This document shows positions 8,880-17,000 of a stretch of 64,000 bases of DNA, one piece after another. A program made the translations under genes and the position numbers. Where the stretch lies: the NCBI RefSeq assembly GCF_024124665.1, contig NZ_JAMXSB010000002.1, forward strand, positions 535,281-599,280, read 5' to 3'. Each line of letters begins with the position of its first letter. Position 1 is the first letter of the stretch. The notes under the pieces were generated by a model. The model worked only from the letters and a program-made list of their open reading frames with translations. It did no database searches and was not told where the DNA came from. This stretch comes from Pleionea sp. CnH1-48 (GTDB taxonomy: Bacteria > Pseudomonadota > Gammaproteobacteria > Enterobacterales > Kangiellaceae).

Positions 8880-10010
8880 ATGGCCTTATTATCGCACACG
8901 AATGATGACCATCTAAAACTTGAAAATCAACGTCTGAAAAAAGTCCTTCAGGAGTTGATCGAAAAAGCACAAACCAATGAACAAGCACTGATTAAGTTTC
9001 AGCAACTGGAGCTGGCTTTGTTGCAGGCTGACTCACTGCCTTCTCTTTTTGAGTGTCTACTCGATAGTTTTAAAAGTCGCTTCAAAATTGATTGCGTCAG
9101 TTTGTTTTTGCTTGATTCGGATCATAATATTCAAGAGTTGATAAAAGAAATTTATCCCAGTTTTAAACTCGACGACATACACTTTTTTTCTAATAGTATC
9201 GAGCTAGAAGACTTGTTCAGCTACGGTTTTAAAACTCAACTCAGGCAAAAAAATATTTTTCTTTCGCGCCAATTGTTTCCAGATCAAAAATATGTAGAAA
9301 GCATTGCCATGTTGCCATTAATCCGACAAGGCTTATTGATTGGCAGTTACCATCTTGGTAGCTACGATAGCCAAAGATTCAGCCCAGAAATGTCGACAGA
9401 TTTTTTGGATCACCTGGCTAGAATATGTTCTATCTGCTTAGAAAACATGGTCAATGTAGACAAGCTTAAACATTTGAGTTTGATCGATCCTTTAACTCGA
9501 ACCAAAAATCGTCGCTGTTTGTATCAATGGTTAGAACGAGAAGTGGCTCGCTCAGAAAGAGAACAAACGCCATTATCTGTACTGTTTATCGATCTGGATC
9601 ACTTTAAACAGATCAACGATTATCACGGTCATAATACGGGAGACAAAACACTTAAACGAGTAGCCCAGGTCATTCAGCCTATTTTACGAACAACGGATTT
9701 ACTGGCGCGTTTTGGCGGTGAAGAATTTGCCATTCTATTACCTGGCGCCGATAGAAAAACAGCTCAAGACATTGCCGAAAGGATCCGTCGACAAGTAGAA
9801 CAACAAACTTTAGTTAGCGATAAACAGAACTCATTTAAAATCACTTGTTCTATTGGCGCATCAACCTGGGATCCAACCCACGAAAACAGCAGCCAGGAAC
9901 AAGTGGTTCAAAGCATTATTCAATGTGCAGATAAAGCGGTATATCGAGCAAAAGATAACGGCCGCAATCGTTGTTCGTGGCATCCTTTTGAAGTCTTACA
10001 GCTAGACTAA
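8880..10010 (+). CDS. Diguanylate cyclase with N-terminal coiled coil and GAF-like sensor
   Basis: 376 residues. Residues 10-45 look like a coiled coil, 50-190 like a GAF/DUF484-type sensor, and 200-370 are the GGDEF domain. The active site is intact (FGGEEFAILLPGA near residue 277). An inhibitory I-site RTTD lies exactly five residues before GGEEF, so product inhibition by c-di-GMP is expected. The substrate-side motif DLDHFKQINDYHGHNTGD is also normal. There is no transmembrane segment, so it is cytoplasmic. It makes c-di-GMP from two GTP and should promote a sessile or biofilm state. It is probably co-transcribed with the hypothetical gene before it. Confidence 0.93.
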   Translation: MALLSHTNDDHLKLENQRLKKVLQELIEKAQTNEQALIKFQQLELALLQADSLPSLFECLLDSFKSRFKIDCVSLFLLDSDHNIQELIKEIYPSFKLDDIHFFSNSIELEDLFSYGFKTQLRQKNIFLSRQLFPDQKYVESIAMLPLIRQGLLIGSYHLGSYDSQRFSPEMSTDFLDHLARICSICLENMVNVDKLKHLSLIDPLTRTKNRRCLYQWLEREVARSEREQTPLSVLFIDLDHFKQINDYHGHNTGDKTLKRVAQVIQPILRTTDLLARFGGEEFAILLPGADRKTAQDIAERIRRQVEQQTLVSDKQNSFKITCSIGASTWDPTHENSSQEQVVQSIIQCADKAVYRAKDNGRNRCSWHPFEVLQLD

Positions 10011-10020
10011 GACTAGTTAA

Positions 10021-10041
10021 CCTTGCTCCATTAAAGCAAGG
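10021..10041. terminator. Hairpin between convergent GGDEF and pdxB genes
   Basis: CCTTGCT and AGCAAGG pair around a short loop, covering the end of pdxB and following the GGDEF stop. No long T-run, so termination is only likely. Confidence 0.4.
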
Positions 10042-11113
10042 CTAACGAATTCAGTTGCTCAGCATATTCTCCCTGCCAACATTGTCCGCGATAGTCGCGA
10101 CGAAAAACATATTGATTACGCAGTTGGCTAAACCCACTCGGTCCTTGTTTTTCATAGCTTTCAATCAGCAATTGATGATCGTCATAAATTCTGTAGCTGG
10201 ATAACAACTGTTGCTCTAACGAAGCTGATGATAAAGACAATACTTCTGTTGGTGGTAACAATGCCGCCCATTGCTGCTCAGCAGGCAAATTAAAACTCTG
10301 CGCCAGTTGCTCATATAAGTGGTAACTGGCTTTCCATTTTCCTTCCAGACTGTAGCCAGCTATATGGGGTGTTGCCTGCAAGACATTGTGCAATAAATCA
10401 GCGGCAATCGCGGGTTCTTCAGGCCAAACATCGAGAACCGCTTGCCCTCCCTGTCGCATCCAATTTTGCAACGCGCTTTCTACGATTACTTTTCCGCGAG
10501 ATGAATTGATCAATAAGGCATCCGTTTTCATTATGTCAAACCAGGACTGATCGATCATTGCCAAAGTAGGATAAGCACCATCGCGGGTTAATGGCACATG
10601 GACACTCACCACATCACTTTGCTCAAGTAAGCGTTTTAAAGCGTCATTGTTCTGATGAGTTTCGTAACGCACAGGATCGTAATATGAATAAGAAATTCCT
10701 AACGACGAACAAGCACTGGCTAAACGAGAACCAATTTGCCCCATACCAATAATCCCCAGGCGAAATTCCTGGATAGGACGCCGAACTTTAAGCGCATAAT
10801 AAGCCATTGCGCTCATCACATACTGCACGACGGCGACGGCATTGCAACCCGGTGCCGATACAGCCGGTATGGATTCGCTCTGCAACCACGGTTCATCGAG
10901 ATGGTCACGGCCTATGGTCGCCGTACCGACAAAACGAACAGGCGTATCCTTTAACAAAGATTCATTAACCGCGGTGACCGATCGTACAATCAAAGCGTCA
11001 ACCTCTGCTAAATCGCCACGCTTCAAATCACCAGGCGTAAAAGGTATCACTTTACCTAACCTAGCAAACAATTCGTCTCTTCCTGGAATGGCAGTATCAA
11101 TCGCTATGTTCAA
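10031..11113 (-). CDS. pdxB: Erythronate-4-phosphate dehydrogenase
   Basis: 360 residues, near the usual ~380. D-2-hydroxyacid dehydrogenase fold with family-specific marks: IDTAIPGRDELFARLG at the N-terminus, GTATIGRDHLDE near residue 62, SAPGCNAVAVVQYV near 85, and the Rossmann motif GIIGMGQIGSRLA near 119. The catalytic Arg (INSSRGKVI), Glu (WPEEP) and His (ATPHIAGYSLEGK) are present, followed by the PdxB-type C-terminal dimer domain. It oxidises 4-phosphoerythronate in the DXP-independent route to pyridoxal phosphate. It stands alone, with an ERIC-like element just upstream of its start. Confidence 0.95.
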   Translation of the reverse strand: MNIAIDTAIPGRDELFARLGKVIPFTPGDLKRGDLAEVDALIVRSVTAVNESLLKDTPVRFVGTATIGRDHLDEPWLQSESIPAVSAPGCNAVAVVQYVMSAMAYYALKVRRPIQEFRLGIIGMGQIGSRLASACSSLGISYSYYDPVRYETHQNNDALKRLLEQSDVVSVHVPLTRDGAYPTLAMIDQSWFDIMKTDALLINSSRGKVIVESALQNWMRQGGQAVLDVWPEEPAIAADLLHNVLQATPHIAGYSLEGKWKASYHLYEQLAQSFNLPAEQQWAALLPPTEVLSLSSASLEQQLLSSYRIYDDHQLLIESYEKQGPSGFSQLRNQYVFRRDYRGQCWQGEYAEQLNSLALL

Positions 11114-11145
11114 AAATCACCTGTTTACATTCTACTTAAAGCAGC

Positions 11146-11285
11146 TATACCCAAAGTATTTCAAGGTGCAGGTAGGCGGCCAGCAAGTGAATCCCCTGAG
11201 CTTAGATACACTAAGTGATTGGGGTGAGCGCGCGCAGCGCTGCAACTTGAACATCAGCGCTGCAACTTGAAAGGCGACGGGTATA
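11146..11285. repeat. ERIC-like (IRU) palindromic repeat, copy 2
   Basis: 140 bp bounded by TATACCC and GGGTATA, in the divergent region between pdxB and folE. Nearly identical to copy 1 at 3261-3400; differences are single-base changes concentrated near the centre and in the duplicated GCTGCAACTTGAA segments. The copy is about 75 bp from the folE start, so it may be within the folE leader. Confidence 0.85.
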
Positions 11286-11360
11286 TTTCAGCAATTTACT
11301 GGCATCGCTAAGCTACTTTTAGATACAATACGCCGATATTCTACCAGCAACACTTTGACT

Positions 11361-11915
11361 ATGACTGAACAAATAGCGGATTACTACAAAAACATCATCA
11401 CTTCTCTCGGCGAAGACGTTACTCGTGACGGTTTGCAAGACACCCCCAAACGCGCCGCCAAAGCCATGCAGTTTTTGACCCGTGGTTACCAACAGAACCT
11501 CGAAGAAGTGGTTAACGGGGCTATCTTTGAAAGTGACAATGATGAGATGGTTATCGTTAAAAATATCGAACTGTATTCGCTATGCGAACACCACCTGCTA
11601 CCCTTTATCGGTAAATGCCACGTTGCTTATATCCCCACAGGCAAAGTCATTGGCTTATCAAAAATTGCTCGTATTGTTGATATGTTTGCACGCCGCCTAC
11701 AGATTCAAGAGAATCTCACCAAGCAGATCGCTGATGCGGTTGCAGAAGTCACCAATGCTAAAGGTGTAGGTGTGATTGTAGAAGCCAAACACATGTGCAT
11801 GATGATGCGTGGTGTAGAAAAGCAAAATTCGACCATGACGTCTTCTGTAATGAATGGTTTGTTCCGTTCTTCTTCTGCCACCCGTGCTGAGTTTTTGAAT
11901 CTAGTAAGAGATTAA
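11361..11915 (+). CDS. folE: GTP cyclohydrolase I
   Basis: About 184 residues from the ATG at 11361; a TTG at 11355 is an alternative start. The zinc ligands are clear: CEHHLLPF with its Cys and His near residue 75, and a second Cys in [15 protein letters not shown] near 145. It converts GTP to 7,8-dihydroneopterin triphosphate, entry to folate and (through other enzymes) queuosine. It is the zinc-dependent type IA enzyme. The stop is 3 bp before mnmC, so the two genes share a transcript. Confidence 0.96.
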   Translation: MTEQIADYYKNIITSLGEDVTRDGLQDTPKRAAKAMQFLTRGYQQNLEEVVNGAIFESDNDEMVIVKNIELYSLCEHHLLPFIGKCHVAYIPTGKVIGLSKIARIVDMFARRLQIQENLTKQIADAVAEVTNAKGVGVIVEAKHMCMMMRGVEKQNSTMTSSVMNGLFRSSSATRAEFLNLVRD

Positions 11916-11918
11916 TTC

Positions 11919-13937
11919 ATGGCCAGTCCCATCCTGACATCAGCCAGTATCGATTGGCAGGATGGCATCCCCTATTCTCGCCTGTTCGACGATATTTACT
12001 TTTCACGAGAAGACGGTGCCGACGAAACCCGTTATACCTTTATCGATGGCAATCGGCTGGGGGAACGTTGGCAGACCTGTACTCATGAACATCCCTTCCA
12101 TATTTGTGAAATTGGTTTTGGTACTGGTTTAAATTTTTTAGTCACCGCCAAATACTGGCAGTCGTTTCATAATGACAAGGGTTGGCTAAATTTTATCTCC
12201 ATCGAAAAGTACCCGCTCATTCTCGATGACTTAATTAAAGCTCATCAATCTTGGCCACATCTTGCCCATATTGCAGAACGGATTCAACAACACTATCCAC
12301 CACCACTAGAAGGCGTGTGGACGATTCATTTTCCAGAACTCAGGGTTAGTTTGACGCTGCTGTACCACGATGTGATGGATGCCCTCAAGCATCTGATGCA
12401 GTCAAAGCCGCTCATTGACGCCTGGTATCTGGATGGCTTTGACCCCAAGAAAAATCCTGAGATCTGGGCACATCAGGCCTTTGCACTCATACGCCAAAAT
12501 TCCAGCACAGAGTCGAGTTTTGCCACTTTCACGGCAGCAGGCTTTGTTCGCCGAGGACTCGAAGAACAGGGATTTCGGATTATTAAGCGCAAAGGCTTTG
12601 GATACAAACGAGAGATGGCGACGGGCTTCCTTGAGTCTGAGTCTCAGCCATCGCCACCCATTCCTCAAAAGCGCCAAACACCTTGGTTTACAGTGGCCAA
12701 TGCCCCAACTCGCGCGGTAAAAAAAGTCGCCATCATTGGTGCCGGTATTGCGGGTACCACCACGGCCCAAACCCTCGCTCAGCAAGGACTCGAAGTTCAC
12801 CTATTTGAGCAGGCAGCGGCGGCTGGCGCTGGAGCCTCAGGCAATAGCGCGGGCATTTATTACCCTTTCCTTTCTAGCGATGTGAACCCGACCACCCAGT
12901 TTTTCTGGCATGCTTATCATTATCTGCTGCAAAGTCTTGATGCCAATGACTTAGATAAACTCTCTCATCCTGTCGGTGTGCTCAAACTGGCGAAAGATCA
13001 GAATGACGCCACCAAGCTGATCAAAGCGTATCAAGACAATGAAGAATTCCAATCCTGGGTTCGATTGTTGTCACCATCGGACAGTGCGCAGCAAAGTGTG
13101 CACGATGGAGAGCGCTGGGCGTTAGAGTTTCCTCGCTCGGGGTATTTGCAACCTGCGGCTTTGTGCGAGCGTTTATCCCAACATCCCAATATTCAGTGTC
13201 ATTTCCATACAGCCATCAATCAGCTACAGCTGGGTGACGCCCAGCAGTGGACATTAATATCAGAGGACAATCAGTGGGACGCTTTTGACCATCTGGTTAT
13301 TTGCAACAGTCATAGCGCCAAGTCGCTGCTACCGGAAAATTTTCTACCAGCAATTACCGTGCGCGGTCAGACATTAGAATTAAACGAAGGTATTCAGCCG
13401 GATGCGGTGATTTGCGACGATATCTATCTGATCCCTAAATCACAGCAGCTGTATGTGGGTGCTACCTTTGATCGGGAAGATACTAACCCAGAGCTAACTC
13501 AAGCCAGCCAACAAGAGTTGTTCGATAAGCTAGGCCAGCTAACAGGTCAGCCCATATCAGCACCGGATACTTTGTCTGGTCGTGTGGGTTTTCGTTATTG
13601 TGCCAGTGACCGACTCCCCATGGTGGGCCCACTGCCTATGTTGGACGAGTTTATTCAAACCTATGACACCCTATGGCAAGGTAAACGAGCCAAAAGCTTT
13701 CCGGCCGGGAATTATTGGCCAGGGCTATCGCTCAATATTGCTCATGGCGCACGCGGTATGACCAGCGCCTTTATTTGTGCAGAGATGTTAAAGAGCCAGA
13801 TCGTTGGCAACATGGCTCCCCTGCCTGAAGCTCTGTATCAATACCTCCACCCTGCTCGATTTCTTATTCGTGAGCTTAAGAAGCCACCCGAAAACCGCTT
13901 ACCTTTTTTCCAACAGCGAACCGAATCCAGTGAATAA
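11919..13937 (+). CDS. mnmC: Bifunctional tRNA 5-methylaminomethyl-2-thiouridine biosynthesis protein MnmC
   Basis: 672 residues, full fused form. The N-terminal ~245 residues are the SAM-dependent methyltransferase (FGTGLNFLV near residue 68; WYLDGFDPKKNPEIW near 167). The remainder is the FAD-dependent oxidoreductase with VAIIGAGIAGTTTA near 269 and a C-terminal GARGMTSA. The oxidoreductase part turns cmnm5U34 into nm5U34 and the methyltransferase makes mnm5U34 in tRNA wobble positions. It follows folE by 3 bp. Its transcript should end at the bidirectional hairpin 13949-13977, which also ends the convergent sRNA A. Confidence 0.96.
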   Translation: MASPILTSASIDWQDGIPYSRLFDDIYFSREDGADETRYTFIDGNRLGERWQTCTHEHPFHICEIGFGTGLNFLVTAKYWQSFHNDKGWLNFISIEKYPLILDDLIKAHQSWPHLAHIAERIQQHYPPPLEGVWTIHFPELRVSLTLLYHDVMDALKHLMQSKPLIDAWYLDGFDPKKNPEIWAHQAFALIRQNSSTESSFATFTAAGFVRRGLEEQGFRIIKRKGFGYKREMATGFLESESQPSPPIPQKRQTPWFTVANAPTRAVKKVAIIGAGIAGTTTAQTLAQQGLEVHLFEQAAAAGAGASGNSAGIYYPFLSSDVNPTTQFFWHAYHYLLQSLDANDLDKLSHPVGVLKLAKDQNDATKLIKAYQDNEEFQSWVRLLSPSDSAQQSVHDGERWALEFPRSGYLQPAALCERLSQHPNIQCHFHTAINQLQLGDAQQWTLISEDNQWDAFDHLVICNSHSAKSLLPENFLPAITVRGQTLELNEGIQPDAVICDDIYLIPKSQQLYVGATFDREDTNPELTQASQQELFDKLGQLTGQPISAPDTLSGRVGFRYCASDRLPMVGPLPMLDEFIQTYDTLWQGKRAKSFPAGNYWPGLSLNIAHGARGMTSAFICAEMLKSQIVGNMAPLPEALYQYLHPARFLIRELKKPPENRLPFFQQRTESSE

Positions 13938-13948
13938 ATTTCAGGCAT

Positions 13949-13977
13949 AAAAAAAGGTAGCCTCCTGGCTACCTTTT
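13949..13977. terminator. Bidirectional terminator shared by mnmC and sRNA A
   Basis: GGTAGCC and GGCTACC pair around TCCT (AGGA on the minus strand), flanked by A7 on the left and TTTT on the right. It therefore gives a T-run in both directions. On the minus strand the loop itself is AGGA, a further CsrA-type site. Confidence 0.85.
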
Positions 13978-14181
13978 CGAAAGAGATAAACTCTTTTTTG
14001 TCCGTTTTTAGTCCCTTGCCTATCCGTCAGGCTCCCCTTCTGTTCCTATCCTTTCAATCCTGTCGTGCTTTTCATCAAGTGCTGTTTTTGTCCATACCCT
14101 GTTTGTCCCAGCTAAGTTGAATGCCTTTCAACTTTCCATGTGAACTTGTGTGCTATCCAATGCTTCCGTTTCCTGTCCACG
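13949..14181 (-). ncRNA. CsrB/RsmZ-type CsrA-titrating sRNA, copy A
   Basis: A predicted ~233-nt minus-strand RNA with 15 GGA motifs (one in the terminator loop), many as AGGA or GGGA in short loops. No open reading frame explains it. It shares order and wording with copies B and C: a GTGGACAGG-like start, the segment CAGCACTTGATGAAA, and a 3' block GGGGAGCCTGA-GGA just before the terminator. A promoter with TTGTTT (14215-14210), 16-bp spacer and TAATAT (14193-14188) puts the start near 14181. RNAs of this type sequester CsrA/RsmA through GGA sites. Transcript ends are predicted, not measured. Confidence 0.85.
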
Positions 14182-14187
14182 AGGTAA

Positions 14188-14215
14188 ATATTAAATTACT
14201 GACCGACGAAAACAA
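14188..14215 (-). promoter_or_regulatory. Sigma70 promoter of sRNA A
   Basis: TTGTTT, 16 bp, TAATAT on the minus strand; the same layout is found before the other three sRNAs. Confidence 0.75.
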
Positions 14216-14360
14216 CCACCTTTTAGGGAAGATTGTGGGACAATTCTGCTCCCACCTTGGTAAGGACCACAAAAAGCTATTTATTTTCAATCACTTAACA
14301 AAAGCCATTAGCATAAGTAAGCTTTGACGCGACGCAAATAACCGCAATCTCCTACACGCT

Positions 14361-14378
14361 TGTAAGATATTTCTCACA
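14361..14378. promoter_or_regulatory. GacA/UvrY-type activating box of sRNA A
   Basis: TGTAAG-N6-CTCACA, 11 of 12 match to the known TGTAAG-N6-CTTACA box, centred about 188 bp upstream of the predicted sRNA start, the distance typical for rsm/csr sRNA promoters. Confidence 0.8.
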
Positions 14379-14562
14379 CGCTTGATGGCCAATATCACCC
14401 TTTTGGGAAGTGGCAAATTTAAGCCGAGGAGAAAAATCTAGAAAAATCAGTTAATTTGGCTCTGATTCTGTCACCAAAATGATTGGCGAAATCGCTATTT
14501 TGTCTTATCTTTGTTTGCCATCAAGTCGTCAATCTTCATTGATTTAAGGATGGAGTATTCCA

Positions 14563-15006
14563 ATGACCCCAGAACAACACTATCGCTGTCTAGAAAGCAT
14601 GTATCAGGCTGCTCCCATCAACAAACTGTATCCACCCAAAATCACGGTCGCAGAAGGTGAAGCCGAAATTCAGATAGCACTGACTCCCGATTACTTTCAC
14701 GCCGCAGGTGCTGTACACGGCTCTGTGTACTTTAAGCTACTGGATGATGCTGCTTTCTTCGCAGCCAATTCTCTGGAACCAGAAGTGTTTGTATTAACCA
14801 CCTCCTTCACGACCTATATTACCCGTCCAGTTAGTGAAGGCAACATGCGCGCCGTGGGTAAAGTAGTAAATAAAAATCGCAGCCAATGGGTCGCGGAATC
14901 GGTGGTTTATAATGATGATGGTAAAGAGATTGCGCGAGGTAGCGGGATCTTTGTGCGTAGTAAGATGTTGTTGGTTGATGCTTTGGGATATGCAGATAAG
15001 ACTTAA
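14563..15006 (+). CDS. PaaI-family hotdog thioesterase
   Basis: 147 residues forming one hotdog domain. The central motif HAAGAVHGSVYFKLLDDAAFFAA near residues 47-68 carries the GxVHGG-type helix with the conserved Asp used by PaaI/YdiI-type acyl-CoA thioesterases (GS here instead of GG). Substrate is unknown. The ribosome site region AAGGATGGAG contains two GGA triplets 9-15 bp before the ATG, a possible CsrA site. The gene is flanked by sRNAs A and B and ends at the shared hairpin 15029-15053. Confidence 0.8.
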   Translation: MTPEQHYRCLESMYQAAPINKLYPPKITVAEGEAEIQIALTPDYFHAAGAVHGSVYFKLLDDAAFFAANSLEPEVFVLTTSFTTYITRPVSEGNMRAVGKVVNKNRSQWVAESVVYNDDGKEIARGSGIFVRSKMLLVDALGYADKT

Positions 15007-15028
15007 CTATCAACGAAAACACAAAAAG

Positions 15029-15053
15029 AAAAGGCAGCTTACGCTGCCTTTTT
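15029..15053. terminator. Bidirectional terminator shared by the thioesterase gene and sRNA B
   Basis: GGCAGC-TTAC-GCTGCC with TTTTT on the right and AAAAAGAAAA on the left, so T-runs exist on both strands. Confidence 0.85.
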
Positions 15054-15256
15054 CAGTTGAGTCATCAGTCTCAATGTCCTGTATAGTCCCTTGCCCAATC
15101 CATCAGGCTCCCTTATTGACTCCCTGCACTTCCCTGAAGTGTGTTTTTTCATCAAGTGCTGTGTTTCGTCCGTGCCCTTTGTCCCTGTAACTGGCTCCAG
15201 CCAGTTGTTCCGTGTAAACACCCAAGACATCCATGTAGTCCGTTTTCCTGTTTACG
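15029..15256 (-). ncRNA. CsrB/RsmZ-type CsrA-titrating sRNA, copy B
   Basis: A predicted ~228-nt minus-strand RNA with 13 GGA motifs. It shares with A and C the CAGCACTTGATGAAA segment and the GGGAGCCTGATGGA block next to the terminator; the 5' half differs more. Promoter: TTGTTT (15290-15285), 16 bp, TACTAT (15268-15263). The start is predicted near 15256. Confidence 0.84.
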
Positions 15257-15262
15257 GGGTCT

Positions 15263-15290
15263 ATAGTACGCGGATAATTATTCGAAACAA
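15263..15290 (-). promoter_or_regulatory. Sigma70 promoter of sRNA B
   Basis: TTGTTT, 16 bp, TACTAT on the minus strand. Confidence 0.75.
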
Positions 15291-15436
15291 TGGGGGGTAT
15301 CGGCAGAAAAATGGACTGAGGGACTTGCTCAATATTTACCCACTCTACTTTTTCATTTTATATCAATAACTTACAGAGCTTTATAGATTGAGATAAGTCT
15401 CGACTGATAACAAGTCACCAAGTTATCGCACAACCT

Positions 15437-15454
15437 TGTGAGATATGGCGTACA
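15437..15454. promoter_or_regulatory. GacA/UvrY-type activating box of sRNA B
   Basis: TGTGAG-N6-CGTACA, 10 of 12 match to TGTAAG-N6-CTTACA, centred about 189 bp upstream of the predicted start. Confidence 0.72.
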
Positions 15455-15622
15455 AGCATCTTCAACAATGACCTAACACTTACCCACATCAACTCAAACA
15501 CGCCCACCAGGCCAACACATTTTTTGCACAAAAATCATTCAGTTACGAGATATTTTATCGACGTGTTTTAGCCCTTTCGATACACTTTGCAGACACCCAC
15601 TTTCCATCAGTAAGCATTCTCA

Positions 15623-16348
15623 ATGAACAAAAATAACGTCGATATTGATTCAAGCCTTTCCATCGGTATTGTTGGTTGCAGTTCAGAAGGCGCAGCCCTC
15701 TGTTATCAAACCCTTTGCCAAGAGGCCCAAAATCAGTTGGGAAACTATCAACATCCTCAGATCGCCATGCATACCCACTCGCTGAGTCACTATGTCGATT
15801 GTCTGAAAAAAGGCAATCTACAAGGTGTTGCCGATCTGATGCTGTCTTCGGCTAACCACTTGAAGAATGCTGGCGCACAGTTGCTTATTTGTCCTGATAA
15901 CACTATTCATCAGGCTTTTGAATGGGTTGAGCAGGCTTCTCCTTTACCCTGGCTGCATATCGCCAGAGTCGTGGCAGCAGAAGCCAAACGATCAGGCTAC
16001 CAGCGCTTAGGCCTGACGGGGACTCACTGGTTAGTAAACAGCAGTGTTTATCCAGGCATACTGGAGAAGGAATCTCTGGCTTGTGTAAAGCCCAATGCAG
16101 AGCAAGTTGATGAGGTAGGACGTATTATTATGGAGGAATTAGTCCACGGCGTGTTTAAAGAAGACAGTATTCGTTATTTTCAAACAGTGATTAATAATCT
16201 CAAACAGCAAGGATGCGATGCCGTGATTTTAGGCTGCACCGAAATTCCATTAATCATTAACGACGGTAACTCTGCATTACCTACTTTAGATTCAACACGC
16301 TTGCTGGCCAAAGCCGCCTTGAAGAAATCATTAGAAGGTGTGAAATAA
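15623..16348 (+). CDS. Aspartate/glutamate racemase-family protein
   Basis: 241 residues. The N-terminal strand (IGIVGCSSEGAALCYQ) and the two catalytic cysteines of the family are visible: CPDNT near residue 92 and GCTEIPLI near 200. These enzymes work without PLP by a two-cysteine proton transfer. It resembles the Asp/Glu/hydantoin racemase (YgeA-like) group; the substrate cannot be told from sequence. It lies between sRNA B (upstream) and sRNA C (convergent) and ends at the shared hairpin 16374-16402. Confidence 0.82.
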   Translation: MNKNNVDIDSSLSIGIVGCSSEGAALCYQTLCQEAQNQLGNYQHPQIAMHTHSLSHYVDCLKKGNLQGVADLMLSSANHLKNAGAQLLICPDNTIHQAFEWVEQASPLPWLHIARVVAAEAKRSGYQRLGLTGTHWLVNSSVYPGILEKESLACVKPNAEQVDEVGRIIMEELVHGVFKEDSIRYFQTVINNLKQQGCDAVILGCTEIPLIINDGNSALPTLDSTRLLAKAALKKSLEGVK

Positions 16349-16373
16349 TAGAAAAACGTAAATCGCGGGCAAT

Positions 16374-16402
16374 AAAAAAGGCAGCCTTCGTGGCTACCTT
16401 CT
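16374..16402. terminator. Bidirectional terminator shared by the racemase gene and sRNA C
   Basis: GGCAGCC-TTCG-TGGCTACC; the minus strand gives GGTAGCC, a short loop, GGCTGCC and TTTTTTATT. Confidence 0.82.
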
Positions 16403-16602
16403 TTGAATGAGAACAAGGTCTCGTCTATCCCAGTTTAGTCCGTTGCCTTCTCCATCAGGCTCCCCTTCTTCCCAGTCCTTCAAATCCTGTCGTACTTTCA
16501 TCAAGTGCTGTTTTCATCCATGCCCTGTTTCCCGCATGAGCTAAACCATTTAGCAACTCCGTGTGAACGCCTTACTTTCCGTGATTCCCTGTCCTGTCCA
16601 CG
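16374..16602 (-). ncRNA. CsrB/RsmZ-type CsrA-titrating sRNA, copy C
   Basis: A predicted ~229-nt minus-strand RNA with 14 GGA motifs, including GTGGACAGGACAGGGA at the 5' end. It shares the CAGCACTTGATGAAA segment and the GGGGAGCCTGATGGA block with A and B. Promoter: TTGTCT (16636-16631), 16 bp, TAATAT (16614-16609). Start predicted near 16602. Confidence 0.85.
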
Positions 16603-16608
16603 GGTTCT

Positions 16609-16636
16609 ATATTACGTTAATCAGGGTGATAGACAA
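16609..16636 (-). promoter_or_regulatory. Sigma70 promoter of sRNA C
   Basis: TTGTCT, 16 bp, TAATAT on the minus strand. Confidence 0.75.
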
Positions 16637-16772
16637 TAAGCTTTCTATGACAATTAGATGACAAACGTCTTAACTCAAAAACCATTAGTTTTTTATAATC
16701 AATAAGTTAGAAGAAATTACTATCAAAAAACCGTAACTCACTTACAGCAAGACGAGACATGGCTTACAGGCT

Positions 16773-16790
16773 TGTAAGAGATCTCGCACA
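16773..16790. promoter_or_regulatory. GacA/UvrY-type activating box of sRNA C
   Basis: TGTAAG-N6-CGCACA, 10 of 12 match to the box, centred about 180 bp upstream of the predicted start. Other TTACAG/CTTACA half-sites lie nearby. Confidence 0.72.
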
Positions 16791-16948
16791 AAGGTTACAG
16801 GCGATCTCCTACATTTTCTTATAAGCTCCCGGACTAACCCCATATGTTTTGGCTCAAAAACGATATATCAAATCGAGAATATACGACTAAAAATGAAAAT
16901 TTAGTCACTTTTAATATTCGGAAATTAAAATAATGGAGATATAAAAAA

Positions 16949-16980
16949 ACCAGAAAGCTCAACTAGGAGCTTTCTGGTTT
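16949..16980 (-). terminator. Terminator of the PEP-CTERM gene
   Basis: AAACCAGAAAGCTC and GAGCTTTCTGGTTT form a 14-bp stem; the minus strand continues with TTTTTTTATA. Confidence 0.88.
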
Positions 16981-17000
16981 AAGAGAGACAGCGCGATTGA

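Noticed and set aside
14121..14327. Plus-strand 68-codon frame over sRNA A
   Set aside because: No ribosome site, composition explained by the GGA/TCC-rich RNA on the other strand.
15091..15369. Plus-strand 92-codon frame over sRNA B
   Set aside because: Lies on the complement of the sRNA and its promoter; no family pattern.
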